Below are positions 15,530-23,262 of a DNA stretch of 54,556 bases, piece after piece. Location of the stretch: positions 281 through 54,836 of the forward strand of contig PMCS01000001.1 in NCBI GenBank assembly GCA_003154195.1, in the 5' to 3' direction. This DNA comes from Candidatus Omnitrophota bacterium. Lineage in GTDB: Bacteria > Omnitrophota > Gorgyraeia > Duberdicusellales > 4484-171. Under the pieces are notes generated by a model that was given only the letters and a program-made list of their open reading frames with translations, made no database searches and was not told the DNA's origin. The position numbers and the translations under genes are program-made. Positions within the stretch are counted from its first letter, which is position 1; every line of letters starts with the position of its first letter.

Positions 15530-15638
15530 TTAGTACCGCGTCAACTTAATTTTTAATAGTGGTGCGCGGTACAAGTGCATGTAGAAATTAATTTTTCCTG
15601 AAGTGATACCAGTAAAAATTAATTTGACAGTGCACTAG
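15530..15638 (+). repeat. CTAG-bounded two-hairpin repeat, copy 4
   Basis: Same orientation as copy 1, and close to it over its full length (GGTGCGCGGTAC in place of GGTACGCGGTAC). The left end reads TTAG instead of CTAG; the right end keeps CTAG at 15635-15638. It lies between the GlsB-like and BON genes. Confidence 0.8.
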
Positions 15639-15687
15639 GGTAGATAGCTTATATTTGTAGAGTTACAAAAATAAAGGAAGGTGTCCA

Positions 15688-16464
15688 ATGAATCAAAAGT
15701 ATCTAAAAGTATTGGTTGCGTTTATGGCCGCAGTGTTATTCACCAGTGTATCAACGTATGCTTCGGAGATTGATAACCGTATCGAATCATCCGCTAAGCA
15801 GTCTTACGTGTTTAAGACGTATCTCAAGAAAGACGCGATTAAAATCCAGTCTAAGGATGGCGTTGTCACCTTGACGGGAGCGGTCGCCGAAGAATCCCAC
15901 AAATCATTGGCCGAAGAGACTGTGGCGAGCCTGCCTGGGGTTAAAAGCGTCGACAATCAACTGGAATTAAAAGGCGAGCGCCTGGCTGAAAGTTCTGATG
16001 GATGGATTGGCACGCAAGTAAAATATTCGCTTTTTTACAACCGTAACGTGAGCGGACTTAATACTGAGGTGCTCGTTACCGATGGAGTTGTAACGTTACG
16101 AGGCGAAGCCGAAAATCAGGCTCAAAAGGATTTAGCCGGTGAATACGCCAAAGACGTCAAGGGCGTCAAAGACGTAAAAAACGAAATGACCGTAGCTAAA
16201 GTTACAAAAGAATCGAAAAAAACCATGGGCGAGACAATCGATGACGCGTCCATTACTGCCCAGATCAAGATGGCGTTATTGACGCATCATTCAACCAGCG
16301 CTTTTAAGACCGGGGTTACGGTGAGCAATGGCGTCGTCACATTAAGCGGTAAGGCAACTAGCCCGGCCGCAAAGGACATGGTTACTAAAGTGGCCAATGA
16401 TGTCAATGGCGTGACCAAAGTGGTTAATAACATGGTCATCGATGATTCGGTATCGGAGAATTGA
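15688..16464 (+). CDS. Triple-BON-domain periplasmic protein (OsmY-like)
   Basis: A 258-residue exported protein with signal peptide ending STYAS-E. Three BON domains follow in order, about residues 30-92, 108-170 and 187-250. Each has the hallmark VTLxGxA...A...V..VxGVxxVxN pattern (for example GVVTLTGAVAEESHKS, GVVTLRGEAENQAQKD, GVVTLSGKATSPAAKD). BON domains are thought to bind phospholipid surfaces; OsmY is the periplasmic osmotic and envelope stress model. Two domains are usual, so three is slightly longer. The ATG follows AAAGGAAGG. Confidence 0.9.
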   Translation: MNQKYLKVLVAFMAAVLFTSVSTYASEIDNRIESSAKQSYVFKTYLKKDAIKIQSKDGVVTLTGAVAEESHKSLAEETVASLPGVKSVDNQLELKGERLAESSDGWIGTQVKYSLFYNRNVSGLNTEVLVTDGVVTLRGEAENQAQKDLAGEYAKDVKGVKDVKNEMTVAKVTKESKKTMGETIDDASITAQIKMALLTHHSTSAFKTGVTVSNGVVTLSGKATSPAAKDMVTKVANDVNGVTKVVNNMVIDDSVSEN

Positions 16465-16592
16465 ACGTGTGTCGTTTGCCGGCGGCGCTTTTGCTTTAGA
16501 TTGCGCCCGCCGGAAGCGGCGAGCCGCGCTCAGGGAAAGAGTAAAATAAAAAACGAATACCCCGGCGATAAGGCTTATGCCGTGCCGCTTGG

Positions 16593-16925
16593 TATTGACC
16601 CCTCGCACCAGAATATGCGAAAAATCCCCCGAGGAATTCGAAGAATCCCCGGGACTGGGCCCTCGGAATTTATCTTTAGATAAATTCCGAGGGTCTTCGA
16701 CATTTTTCGCAAACGCTTCGGAGTTTCACCGCCTTCCCGAATAACTACACCCAGGGAAGCGGGATCCCGCCGAGTTACTACGCAGACGCAGGCGGGAAAT
16801 TCGCTCGTTCTATAAATCTGTTGGTCACACATTACCCCCGACGCTTAATTGGTACCTGGCGCATAATAGGTGTTGCGCCAGTATGCGCTTTTGCGCAAAT
16901 TGCGTCGGGGTTGTGTTTATCAGGG
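16593..16925 (+). repeat. HU elements g and h (structured leader of the 16937 gene)
   Basis: Unit g (16593-16822) has the same outer (TTGACCCC) and inner (GCGAAAAAT/ATTTTTCGC) arms as unit b. It carries a different apical arm, in which CCTCGGAATTTA pairs with TAAATTCCGAGG, plus an insert before the tail CGCTCGTTCTATAAATCTG. Unit h (about 16829-16915) is branched: outer CCCCCGACGC/GCGTCGGGGT, first arm CTGGCGCA ... TGCGCCAG, second arm GCGC-TTTT-GCGC. A ribosome site (GGAAGGAGG) follows at once. Confidence 0.65.
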
Positions 16926-16936
16926 AAGGAGGCAAT

Positions 16937-17107
16937 ATGCTTAGAAAGTTTAAGAGTACGTTATGGATATTAGCCGGCGTTGCTTTGGTTGTCCAACTGG
17001 CCGGATGTTTTTTTGTAGATCGTGATCGCCGGCGGCATGATGATCCCCCGAGGCATCATGATAATGACCATGATTCGGGTTTTGACATCCGGGTGCATGG
17101 AGGATAA
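16937..17107 (+). CDS. Small His/Asp-rich lipoprotein
   Basis: A 56-residue lipoprotein. The start at 16937 follows GGAAGGAGG and produces a signal with lipobox LAGC (C24). The mature tail is dense in Arg, Asp and His (DRDRRRHDDPP, RHHDNDHD), then GFDIRVHGG. Such His/Asp tails often bind divalent metals, but this is inference from composition. It resembles the short lipoproteins at 4787 in layout. Its leader consists of HU hairpins, as for the 5678 and 6680 genes. Confidence 0.65.
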   Translation: MLRKFKSTLWILAGVALVVQLAGCFFVDRDRRRHDDPPRHHDNDHDSGFDIRVHGG

Positions 17108-17144
17108 TCGGAATAAAGGAGAAGCCTATAGGAACGATGTTATT

Positions 17145-17252
17145 ATGGGCAGTTGTTTTTTTGTGAGCGCAATTATAGCGGCGGTATTGGCTTTTCCAGT
17201 TATTGCGGGCGTGGCTTTGGGCATCGCTAAAATAAGCCAAAAACTAAAATAA
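17145..17252 (+). CDS. Possible tiny membrane protein
   Basis: A 35-residue frame (MGSCFFVSAIIAAVLAFPVI..., ending KISQKLK) that would form one membrane span. The frame is open further upstream (other starts at 17097 and 17022), and no convincing ribosome site decides the start; AAAGGAG at 17114-17120 is rather far. A terminator-like hairpin lies 45 bases downstream. I do not recognise the family; it may be spurious. Confidence 0.35.
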   Translation: MGSCFFVSAIIAAVLAFPVIAGVALGIAKISQKLK

Positions 17253-17296
17253 CGCAAAACTTTTCCAAGAAACTTATTTTAATCCCTCCAGCAGAC

Positions 17297-17339
17297 AATA
17301 AAATCAAGCCTGGCCGTTTACGGCCAGCCAGATTTTATT
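17297..17339. terminator. Terminator hairpin
   Basis: AATAAAATC ... GATTTTATT outer arms with TGGCCG-TTTA-CGGCCA at the tip. Same A/T-base design as 521-562 and 4113-4150. It is followed by two more small GC palindromes (CCCGCGG...CCGGGG near 17341 and CCTCGGA-TTTTAG-TCCGAGG at about 17398-17418). Confidence 0.65.
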
Positions 17340-17448
17340 GCCCCGCGGCTTTAGCCCGGGGATGAATGCAGCAAATATTTCTGCTTCCGGGAGGGAGCCT
17401 CGGATTTTAGTCCGAGGGGGCTCCACTGAGCATGAAGCGGAGATGGTT

Positions 17449-18381
17449 ATGAAGAAATTTCTTATCGTGTCGGGGATAGTGGTAATTTTTTTGGCGGGCA
17501 TCGCAATTTTTAAGAATCTGATTATTAAATCCGCGGTAACAACGGCCGCCTCTCGCATTACGGGGGCGCCGGTACATATGGACGGTTTTTCATTGAATCT
17601 TTTAAGCTCAACGATACACATATCCGGGTTTAAAATGTATAATCCCCGCGGCTTCCCGGAAGGTATACTGGTATCTTGCCCTAAAATAAAAGTCATATAT
17701 GATCGTGCGACCTTATTTAAACCGAAACGTCACTTTTTGCTTGTGGAGATTGAACTAAAAGAGTTAGCGCTTACCAAAAATAAAGAAGGAAGGCTTAACG
17801 TAGATTCATTAAAAATAGTCCAACAGTCAAAGCCTTCCCCGCCTACCCCCATGCAAATCGATCATCTCAACTTAAGCATCGGCAAGATTGTTTACACGGA
17901 TTACTCGGCAGGCACGAAGCCCAGCGGGCGGGTTTACGATGTTAATAGGCACAATAGCTATAAGGGCATTCCCACTGCTCAACAATTGGCTTTACTTGTG
18001 TTGGCCGAACCCATGAAGGCTGCCGCGATAAAAGACGCCGAGATTTACGGGGTTGTTCTTGTCGCGGGTGTGGCCGTACTGCCGGTTGCCGTAGCGGCAA
18101 TATTTATCGGTAAAGATAGCGTGCGGCAAATTATCGATGCCGGTTTTGACTATGTGTATGAAGTAAGCCTTGAGGAAGTAAAGCGTATAGGAACGATTAC
18201 TAAACATGATGCGTCAAGCGGAGTGATTAAGGCCAACATTAATGGAGCGATGGTCGCGCTTATTCTCAGGAAGGGCGCAGACAATAAGACTGAAATAACG
18301 ATTTCCGCGCGCAAATATCTGTTTCCCCAGCTTGATATCGCCGCATGGGTTTTGTATCAGATAATCGACACCCTGCAATAG
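17449..18381 (+). CDS. AsmA-like periplasmic protein with single N-terminal anchor
   Basis: A 310-residue protein. The start at 17449 follows CGGAG and gives an immediate membrane anchor (KKFLIVSGIVVIFLAGIAIFK). After it comes the AsmA/DUF748-like beginning AVTTAASRITGAPVHMDGFSLNLLSSTIHISGFKMYNP. AsmA-like proteins form hydrophobic grooves for lipid traffic between membranes. The family region fades after about residue 160. The remainder contains a hydrophobic segment (YGVVLVAGVAVLPVAVAAIFIG, residues about 221-242) and a C-terminal region I cannot assign. It is short for AsmA proteins. Confidence 0.65.
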   Translation: MKKFLIVSGIVVIFLAGIAIFKNLIIKSAVTTAASRITGAPVHMDGFSLNLLSSTIHISGFKMYNPRGFPEGILVSCPKIKVIYDRATLFKPKRHFLLVEIELKELALTKNKEGRLNVDSLKIVQQSKPSPPTPMQIDHLNLSIGKIVYTDYSAGTKPSGRVYDVNRHNSYKGIPTAQQLALLVLAEPMKAAAIKDAEIYGVVLVAGVAVLPVAVAAIFIGKDSVRQIIDAGFDYVYEVSLEEVKRIGTITKHDASSGVIKANINGAMVALILRKGADNKTEITISARKYLFPQLDIAAWVLYQIIDTLQ

Positions 18382-18700
18382 ATTATAAAAATAAAAATTA
18401 TGCTTATTGAACCTTGCGCTCGCGAGGAAATGCCCACAGTAAACTGTTTTTTATCAGCTAAAACATTTTTTTCAAAATACCCTCTCCCTTTTTCCGCAAA
18501 ATACGCATATCGATAGCCTGCTAAGAAATATTTAATTAGAAAAAAATCATTGCGGTAATATATTTTAAGATATAAAATTGAACCGTTATGGATAACGGCG
18601 TAACCTGGTTTCTTAGGGTTGTTAAGATTCTTGTAAATTGGGCGAGCTCGCGCTTGCCGATTGTACGGCGCCGGCGTTGTTTTTGTGCTATAATTTATGA
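18382..18700. other. Intergenic region with a promoter-like -10 next to the start codon
   Basis: No gene. An A/T-rich stretch, a CCGTTAT-GG-ATAACGG palindrome at about 18583-18598, and TATAAT at 18689-18694, seven bases before the next ATG. A clear -35 at the right distance is not visible. Confidence 0.4.
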
Positions 18701-20290
18701 ATGACTATGCGTGACACATTCCAAAAAAAATACAGGTTTAGAATTGTTGTTCCCGTTTTTGCCGCTTTCAATATTTATTCCAGCGTTGCCGATAAAACCA
18801 CGGCTTTAGGGCCGGTGTGTATTGCCGGCATTGTCAACCGGATGGAAGAATGGGATGTCGAGGTTATTGATGAAAATAATCTGCGCCGACATGGCCCTCG
18901 TGGCGCCGCCGGTGGAGCCGATCACGAACTTTTACAACTGTTGCGGCCGGCCGATATCGTCGGTTTGTACGGCGGATTGACCAGTACTATCCCCCGGCTT
19001 TATGAAATCGCACGTTTTTATAAAGATAAAGGGATTACCACCATCGCCGGAGGCCAGCATTTCGTAGAAGAAAATATCGAAGAAGCTTTGAATTCCGGCA
19101 TCGATTACCTGGTAATCGGCGAAGGAGAGGAAACGATAGAAGAACTTCTTCCGGCATTGCAAAACAAGACTGATTTAAACCGGGTGAGGGGCATTGCCTA
19201 TAAAAAGGAAGGGAAGGTTGTCTGTACGGAAAAAAGGCAGCCGCTGACTGAGTTCAGCAAATTTCCTTTACCGGATTTTTCTCTGGTGCGCTACGCGAAG
19301 ATCGATATTTATCCGGTGGAAAGGATACGCGGCTGCGGCATGAATTGCGAGTTTTGCACGGTAAAAGGCAAACCCCGCCCCGCGGACAGCGAGCGTCTTT
19401 TGCGGCAGATCGACTTTCATGTCATGACGCAAAACGCCAAGCATTTTTTTATCGTTGACGATTTGTTCGGGCAGCAGCGCGAGGAAACTATACGCTTTTG
19501 CCGGATGTCCGCGCGCTACCAGAAAAGTATCGGGAAAAAGCTGGATTTTAACGCGCAGATACGCCTGGATAAAGCAAAGGATCCCGAATTGCTTCTGGCA
19601 ATGCGCCAGGCCGGCATAAACATGGTTGCCATCGGTTTTGAATCGCCGATACAGGAAGAACTGGATGTGATGCATAAGAATATAAAGACTCAGGAAATGA
19701 TTTCTTTGACGCGCGTATTCCATGAGTTTGGTTTTATGGTGCACGGCATGTTTATTTTCGGCTATCCGCGTCAAGAGGAGGCCGGTTTTACGATGGGGGT
19801 TGAAGAACGCATACGGCAGTTCAGGCATTTTGTGCGCCGGGCCAGAATCGATACCTTGCAGGTGCTGCTGCCGGTTCCTTTACCCGGCACCGAATTGCGC
19901 CGGCGCCTGCAGCAGGAAAATAGAATTTATCCTAAAGAAGATGTGGGCTGGCAGTATTACGACGGTAACTTTCCCCTATTCGAACCGGACGCGCCCATGA
20001 CTGCTGAGGATATGCTTTACGCGACTAAGAAAATTATGGGTAAATTTTATCAATTTAGATATATGTTTGTGGTCGGTTTAAACATATTTTCTTTTCCCGC
20101 GCTTATCTTCTTTTTGCATAATATCCGTTTGGGTTGGAAAACATGGTATCGGCAATGGCATAATACCCTCATGCGTTTTGCCGGTTGGTTTGTCGTAAGA
20201 GGGTGGACTAAAGAATTCAAAAATAGTTCGTTTTTGGAAAATTTACGAAACGCTCAAAATCGAGTGCGGAATCACAACGGCCCGAAATAA
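18701..20290 (+). CDS. B12-binding-domain radical SAM protein
   Basis: A 529-residue enzyme. The N-terminal part (about 15-160) is a cobalamin-binding-like Rossmann domain (PVCIAGIVNR, then IVGLYGGLTSTI, AGGQHFVEENIEEAL, GEGEETIEELLPAL). The radical SAM core follows with the cluster motif C212-GMN-C216-EF-C219. Then IVDDLFGQQRE and IRLDKAKDPELLLAMRQAGINMVAIGFESP complete the barrel. The C-terminal 100 residues include a hydrophobic stretch (FVVGLNIFSFPALIFFL) that may sit on the membrane. The class includes methyltransferases and lipid or cofactor modifying enzymes; the substrate is not evident. No Shine-Dalgarno site is visible; the -10 spacing suggests a leaderless transcript. Confidence 0.85.
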   Translation: MTMRDTFQKKYRFRIVVPVFAAFNIYSSVADKTTALGPVCIAGIVNRMEEWDVEVIDENNLRRHGPRGAAGGADHELLQLLRPADIVGLYGGLTSTIPRLYEIARFYKDKGITTIAGGQHFVEENIEEALNSGIDYLVIGEGEETIEELLPALQNKTDLNRVRGIAYKKEGKVVCTEKRQPLTEFSKFPLPDFSLVRYAKIDIYPVERIRGCGMNCEFCTVKGKPRPADSERLLRQIDFHVMTQNAKHFFIVDDLFGQQREETIRFCRMSARYQKSIGKKLDFNAQIRLDKAKDPELLLAMRQAGINMVAIGFESPIQEELDVMHKNIKTQEMISLTRVFHEFGFMVHGMFIFGYPRQEEAGFTMGVEERIRQFRHFVRRARIDTLQVLLPVPLPGTELRRRLQQENRIYPKEDVGWQYYDGNFPLFEPDAPMTAEDMLYATKKIMGKFYQFRYMFVVGLNIFSFPALIFFLHNIRLGWKTWYRQWHNTLMRFAGWFVVRGWTKEFKNSSFLENLRNAQNRVRNHNGPK

Positions 20291-20346
20291 CGGTGTCGGC
20301 CCGGCCTGTGAAAGATAAACGAATTATTAAAAAGAGGAGGGTTAGC

Positions 20347-20925
20347 ATGAGAAGAACAGTGTTATTTTTAGGGACGGTTTTGTTGTTTACGATGGTTGCC
20401 AGTTTTGCCTTTGCCGAAGAGAAAGCCGATACTAGCAAGATGCAAACGGTAAAAATCAACGGCATCAAGGAGTTTAATGCCGAGAAATTTTTAAAAAAGA
20501 CCCCCCTTGATACCGACAAGATTGTTTTTAACACCTTTTATTTGAAGCCTCGGCAGATTCTGCCTTTCCATAAGCATCCTGCTACCGACGAACTTTTTTA
20601 TATCGTTGAGGGAACAGGGGAATTCACGGTAGGTAATGCCAGCGCGATTGTCGGCCCGACGTCGGCAGTTTATGGGCCGGCTAATGTTTTCCATGGCCTG
20701 ATAAATTCAGGGAATGCGGAGATGGCGGTGATTTCGGTCCAAGCGCCTAAACCTGTTGAGTATACCGCCGCGGAAAACGCGACGATTATCTGCCCTGTTT
20801 GTAAACAGGAATTAATACTTAAAGAGGGCGTAAAAGAAGGCGATATCTATATTTGCCCTCGTTGTGGCGCTAAACTTAAAGTATCGAAAACAAAAGACGG
20901 AAAGTGGATAGGGACTCCGCAATAA
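20347..20925 (+). CDS. Exported cupin protein with C-terminal zinc ribbon
   Basis: A 192-residue protein. The start at 20347 follows AGAGGAGGG and yields a signal peptide ending SFAFAEE. A single cupin domain follows (about 65-135: PFHKHPATDELFYIVEGTGEF, then NVFHGLINSG), with His/His/Glu ligands typical of a metal-binding cupin. Near the end comes a four-Cys zinc-ribbon or rubredoxin-like knuckle, CPVCKQ ... CPRCG (about 155-180). The combination of an exported cupin with a zinc ribbon is uncommon, and I know of no named function. It lies 56 bases after the radical SAM gene and may share its transcript. Confidence 0.75.
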   Translation: MRRTVLFLGTVLLFTMVASFAFAEEKADTSKMQTVKINGIKEFNAEKFLKKTPLDTDKIVFNTFYLKPRQILPFHKHPATDELFYIVEGTGEFTVGNASAIVGPTSAVYGPANVFHGLINSGNAEMAVISVQAPKPVEYTAAENATIICPVCKQELILKEGVKEGDIYICPRCGAKLKVSKTKDGKWIGTPQ

Positions 20926-20997
20926 GGGATTGGAGATTCATCCTTTTGCCGATGCTCTGGGCTCAGTTTTATATTTCGGAAATGGAGTGGCGGTAAA

Positions 20998-21072
20998 ATG
21001 AAAAATAATTCTGCCGCGTTCGAGGAAATTGCTTCAAGGGTAAAAGGGAAAACAGCGTTAAAGTGCTGCTAG
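20998..21072 (+). CDS. Very short possible gene before a terminator
   Basis: A 24-codon frame (MKNNSAAFEEIASRVKGKTA, ending LKCC). The EIASRVKGKT stretch faintly recalls the start of CsbD-like stress proteins, and GGAG lies upstream. A strong terminator about 65 bases downstream suggests that something here is transcribed. It could equally be a small RNA. Weak evidence. Confidence 0.15.
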   Translation: MKNNSAAFEEIASRVKGKTALKCC

Positions 21073-21138
21073 GCAGGTTATGGCTTCATTCCGCTGACGA
21101 CCCCGGTATTATTTTTCAATTAGAGAAGTTTGTGGTTT

Positions 21139-21175
21139 ATAGCGCTGGCTCTTAATAATGGCCAGCGCTATTTTT
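21139..21175 (+). terminator. Strong intrinsic terminator
   Basis: An 11-bp perfect stem ATAGCGCTGGC / GCCAGCGCTAT (21139-21149 and 21161-21171) followed by TTTTTATA. It ends transcription of the cupin gene or of a short RNA in the 20926-21138 gap. Confidence 0.85.
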
Positions 21176-21340
21176 ATACTTCGGAGATTAATGACTCCGA
21201 GAGTTATTTTTCCCGAGGTAAGTTGTGTCCTCATATTTGCTTGCGTGGAGTAATTTTTGATTAATGAGATTTATGTTTTTTCTCATAACTCTTTCAAAAT
21301 TGCAGAGGGTAAGTAAAGCGAAGAAAACGCTAAAAATATG

Positions 21341-21369
21341 TTGACACCGCAATGCCCCTGTGTTAACTT
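21341..21369 (+). promoter_or_regulatory. Sigma70 promoter placing +1 at the ATG of the DUF1232 gene
   Basis: TTGACA at 21341-21346, 17-base spacer, TAACTT at 21364-21369. The ATG is at 21376, seven bases after the -10. No ribosome site precedes it. Predicted leaderless mRNA. Confidence 0.6.
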
Positions 21370-21375
21370 TTGATT

Positions 21376-22017
21376 ATGAATAATTCACATTTGTTAATTC
21401 TTCTGCAAGAGGCAAAAATCTCGCCGGAAACCCTCGCGAAATATATGGGCATTTCGAATATGACAATTCGCCGGCTGTTGAAAAAATCGCCTCAGGCGAA
21501 GCTTTCTAAAATTTACAATAACGCTTTGGCGACCGTTATCTATGAGTTTCTTGCTAAAGGTATTATTTCTTCTGAATCAAAATCGGCGGTTGAAGCCATA
21601 AAAGAACAGTCGCCGGTTTATTTTGACGCGGCAGCTCGAAATTTAGAGATACCGGAAGATTTTAAGCTTTTTGACAATCATCCCAATCAGGAACGTATTA
21701 TGTTTTGGTTATCAAGAATTGGTTCCGATAAGGCCAGGGAAACAGACGTCGAGAATAATCTAAAAAAAATTTCTCTTTTTAAAAAATGGGGTAAGGATTG
21801 GTCATTTCGAATCACCGCGCTTCTCAGGGCGATACATTCCAGGGAGTACCCGCTTTTTAAAAAATGCGTCGCCTACGGGGCTTTGTTTTATTTAATATGC
21901 CTTTTTGATTTGATCCCGGACACTATTCCGGTTATCGGGTATTTGGACGATTTTCTTATTTGCGGTTTAGCGGTTGCTTACCTTTCCGGCGGCGCTAAAA
22001 TAAAAAAATATTCCTGA
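21376..22017 (+). CDS. DUF1232 (YkvA-like) protein with N-terminal helix-turn-helix-like region
   Basis: A 213-residue protein. The N-terminal 50 residues (LLQEAKISPETLAKYMGISNMTIRRLLKK) look like a helix-turn-helix of the XRE type. Near the C-terminus is a DUF1232 block: ALFYLICLFDLIPDTIPVIGYLDDFLICGLAVAYL (split by its own motif FDLIPD). DUF1232 proteins are small membrane proteins of unknown function. The ATG at 21376 is chosen over the TTG at 21370 because it coincides with the predicted transcript start. The stop overlaps the next start (TGATG), so the thioredoxin-CcdA gene is translationally coupled. Joining a DNA-binding-like head to a DUF1232 tail is unusual. Confidence 0.75.
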   Translation: MNNSHLLILLQEAKISPETLAKYMGISNMTIRRLLKKSPQAKLSKIYNNALATVIYEFLAKGIISSESKSAVEAIKEQSPVYFDAAARNLEIPEDFKLFDNHPNQERIMFWLSRIGSDKARETDVENNLKKISLFKKWGKDWSFRITALLRAIHSREYPLFKKCVAYGALFYLICLFDLIPDTIPVIGYLDDFLICGLAVAYLSGGAKIKKYS

Positions 22018-23252
22018 TGAAACAAAAAATTTTCTTTATTACGATTTTTAGTATTCTTTCCGCATTTTTTGTTATTTCCGGCCAATGCCGGCAGGATTCT
22101 AAAGCTCTCGAGAGCCTCGGCGCGCCTATCATCGAACCGGCAAAACAATCCGGATCGACAACGCTGATATTCTTCTATTCGCCAACCTGTTACGAGTGCA
22201 TTCAGACGAAAAACGAAGTGATGCCGTTTATTGAAAAACAATTCAAAGGCCGGCTCGTTGTTGAATACAAGAATGTAGAAATTGTCGAGAATTATAAGCT
22301 GCTTTTAAGCTTACAGGAAAAGCACAAGGTAAAGGGAACAGGTTTTTTCCCGGTTTTTTATTTGGAAAATGAATTCTTAAATATTGAGAGCGAACCGCGG
22401 CAGATGCGGACGGCTTTATCCGATCGCATTGAGCATTTTTTACGCCTTCCGGTAAAAAAAGAGAATAAAGCGTTGCCCTCCGTCGACTTGGTAAAGCGTT
22501 TTGAAAAATTTACCCCTTTCGCGATTATCAGCGTAGGGCTCCTGGATGGCGTCAACCCCTGCGCGATTACGGTTATTGTATTTTTTATGTCCTTTCTGGC
22601 AATGCGGGGGTACCGTAAACGCGAAATCGTGCTGATCGGGCTATTATTTATTTTTTCGGTCTATCTTACCTATGTTTTAATCGGGCTGGGGACGCTGGAG
22701 TTTATTTACCGGATACAGGGGTTCTGGTTTATCGCGAAAATCGTTAATATCGCCGTAGGGATTTTCAGCATCGTGATGGGATTTGCCGCGATTTATGATT
22801 ATATCGCCTATACTAAAACACAGGAAACCGACGGGCTTATTTTACAGTTGCCGAAACCGTTGACTGAGCGGATACATAAAATAATACGGCGTAATTATAA
22901 TCCGCAAGAGCAAAGCGCTAAAGACAAAAAGCCGATGTTGAAACTTGCCGCGGCGGCGTTGGTCACTGGATTTTTAGTGTCGATCCTGGAAGCGGTTTGC
23001 GTGGTTAAGATTTATTTGCCCACAATCATTTTTATTTTAAAAACTACCGGCCTTAAATTAAAAGCGGTCGCTTATCTTTTGTTATATAATTTGTTGTTTA
23101 TCATCCCGCTTATCGCGATATTTTTCTTCGCGCTTGCCGGTACGACATCCGGCCAATTTTCCGCCGTACTAAAAAAACACATGGGCGCTTTGAAAATATT
23201 AATGGCTATATTGTTTATCGGTTTAGGTATTTTTTTAATCTGGAGAGCTTAG
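22017..23252 (+). CDS. Thioredoxin-like/CcdA-type transmembrane electron-transfer fusion
   Basis: A 411-residue membrane protein. A signal anchor is followed by a thioredoxin-like domain (about 45-145) with redox pair C58-YE-C61 and a Pro at 112 in the cis-Pro loop region (TGFFPVF). A DsbD/CcdA-like membrane domain follows, with the paired cysteines C182 in DGVNPCAIT and C328 in LEAVCVV. The likely job is to move reducing equivalents across the inner membrane to periplasmic thiols, as CcdA or the DsbD core does. The Trx domain is at the N-terminus, the opposite end from DsbD's gamma domain. It forms an operon with the DUF1232 gene (overlap) and TatA (10 bases downstream). Confidence 0.85.
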   Translation: MKQKIFFITIFSILSAFFVISGQCRQDSKALESLGAPIIEPAKQSGSTTLIFFYSPTCYECIQTKNEVMPFIEKQFKGRLVVEYKNVEIVENYKLLLSLQEKHKVKGTGFFPVFYLENEFLNIESEPRQMRTALSDRIEHFLRLPVKKENKALPSVDLVKRFEKFTPFAIISVGLLDGVNPCAITVIVFFMSFLAMRGYRKREIVLIGLLFIFSVYLTYVLIGLGTLEFIYRIQGFWFIAKIVNIAVGIFSIVMGFAAIYDYIAYTKTQETDGLILQLPKPLTERIHKIIRRNYNPQEQSAKDKKPMLKLAAAALVTGFLVSILEAVCVVKIYLPTIIFILKTTGLKLKAVAYLLLYNLLFIIPLIAIFFFALAGTTSGQFSAVLKKHMGALKILMAILFIGLGIFLIWRA

Positions 23253-23262
23253 GGAGGTAAAA

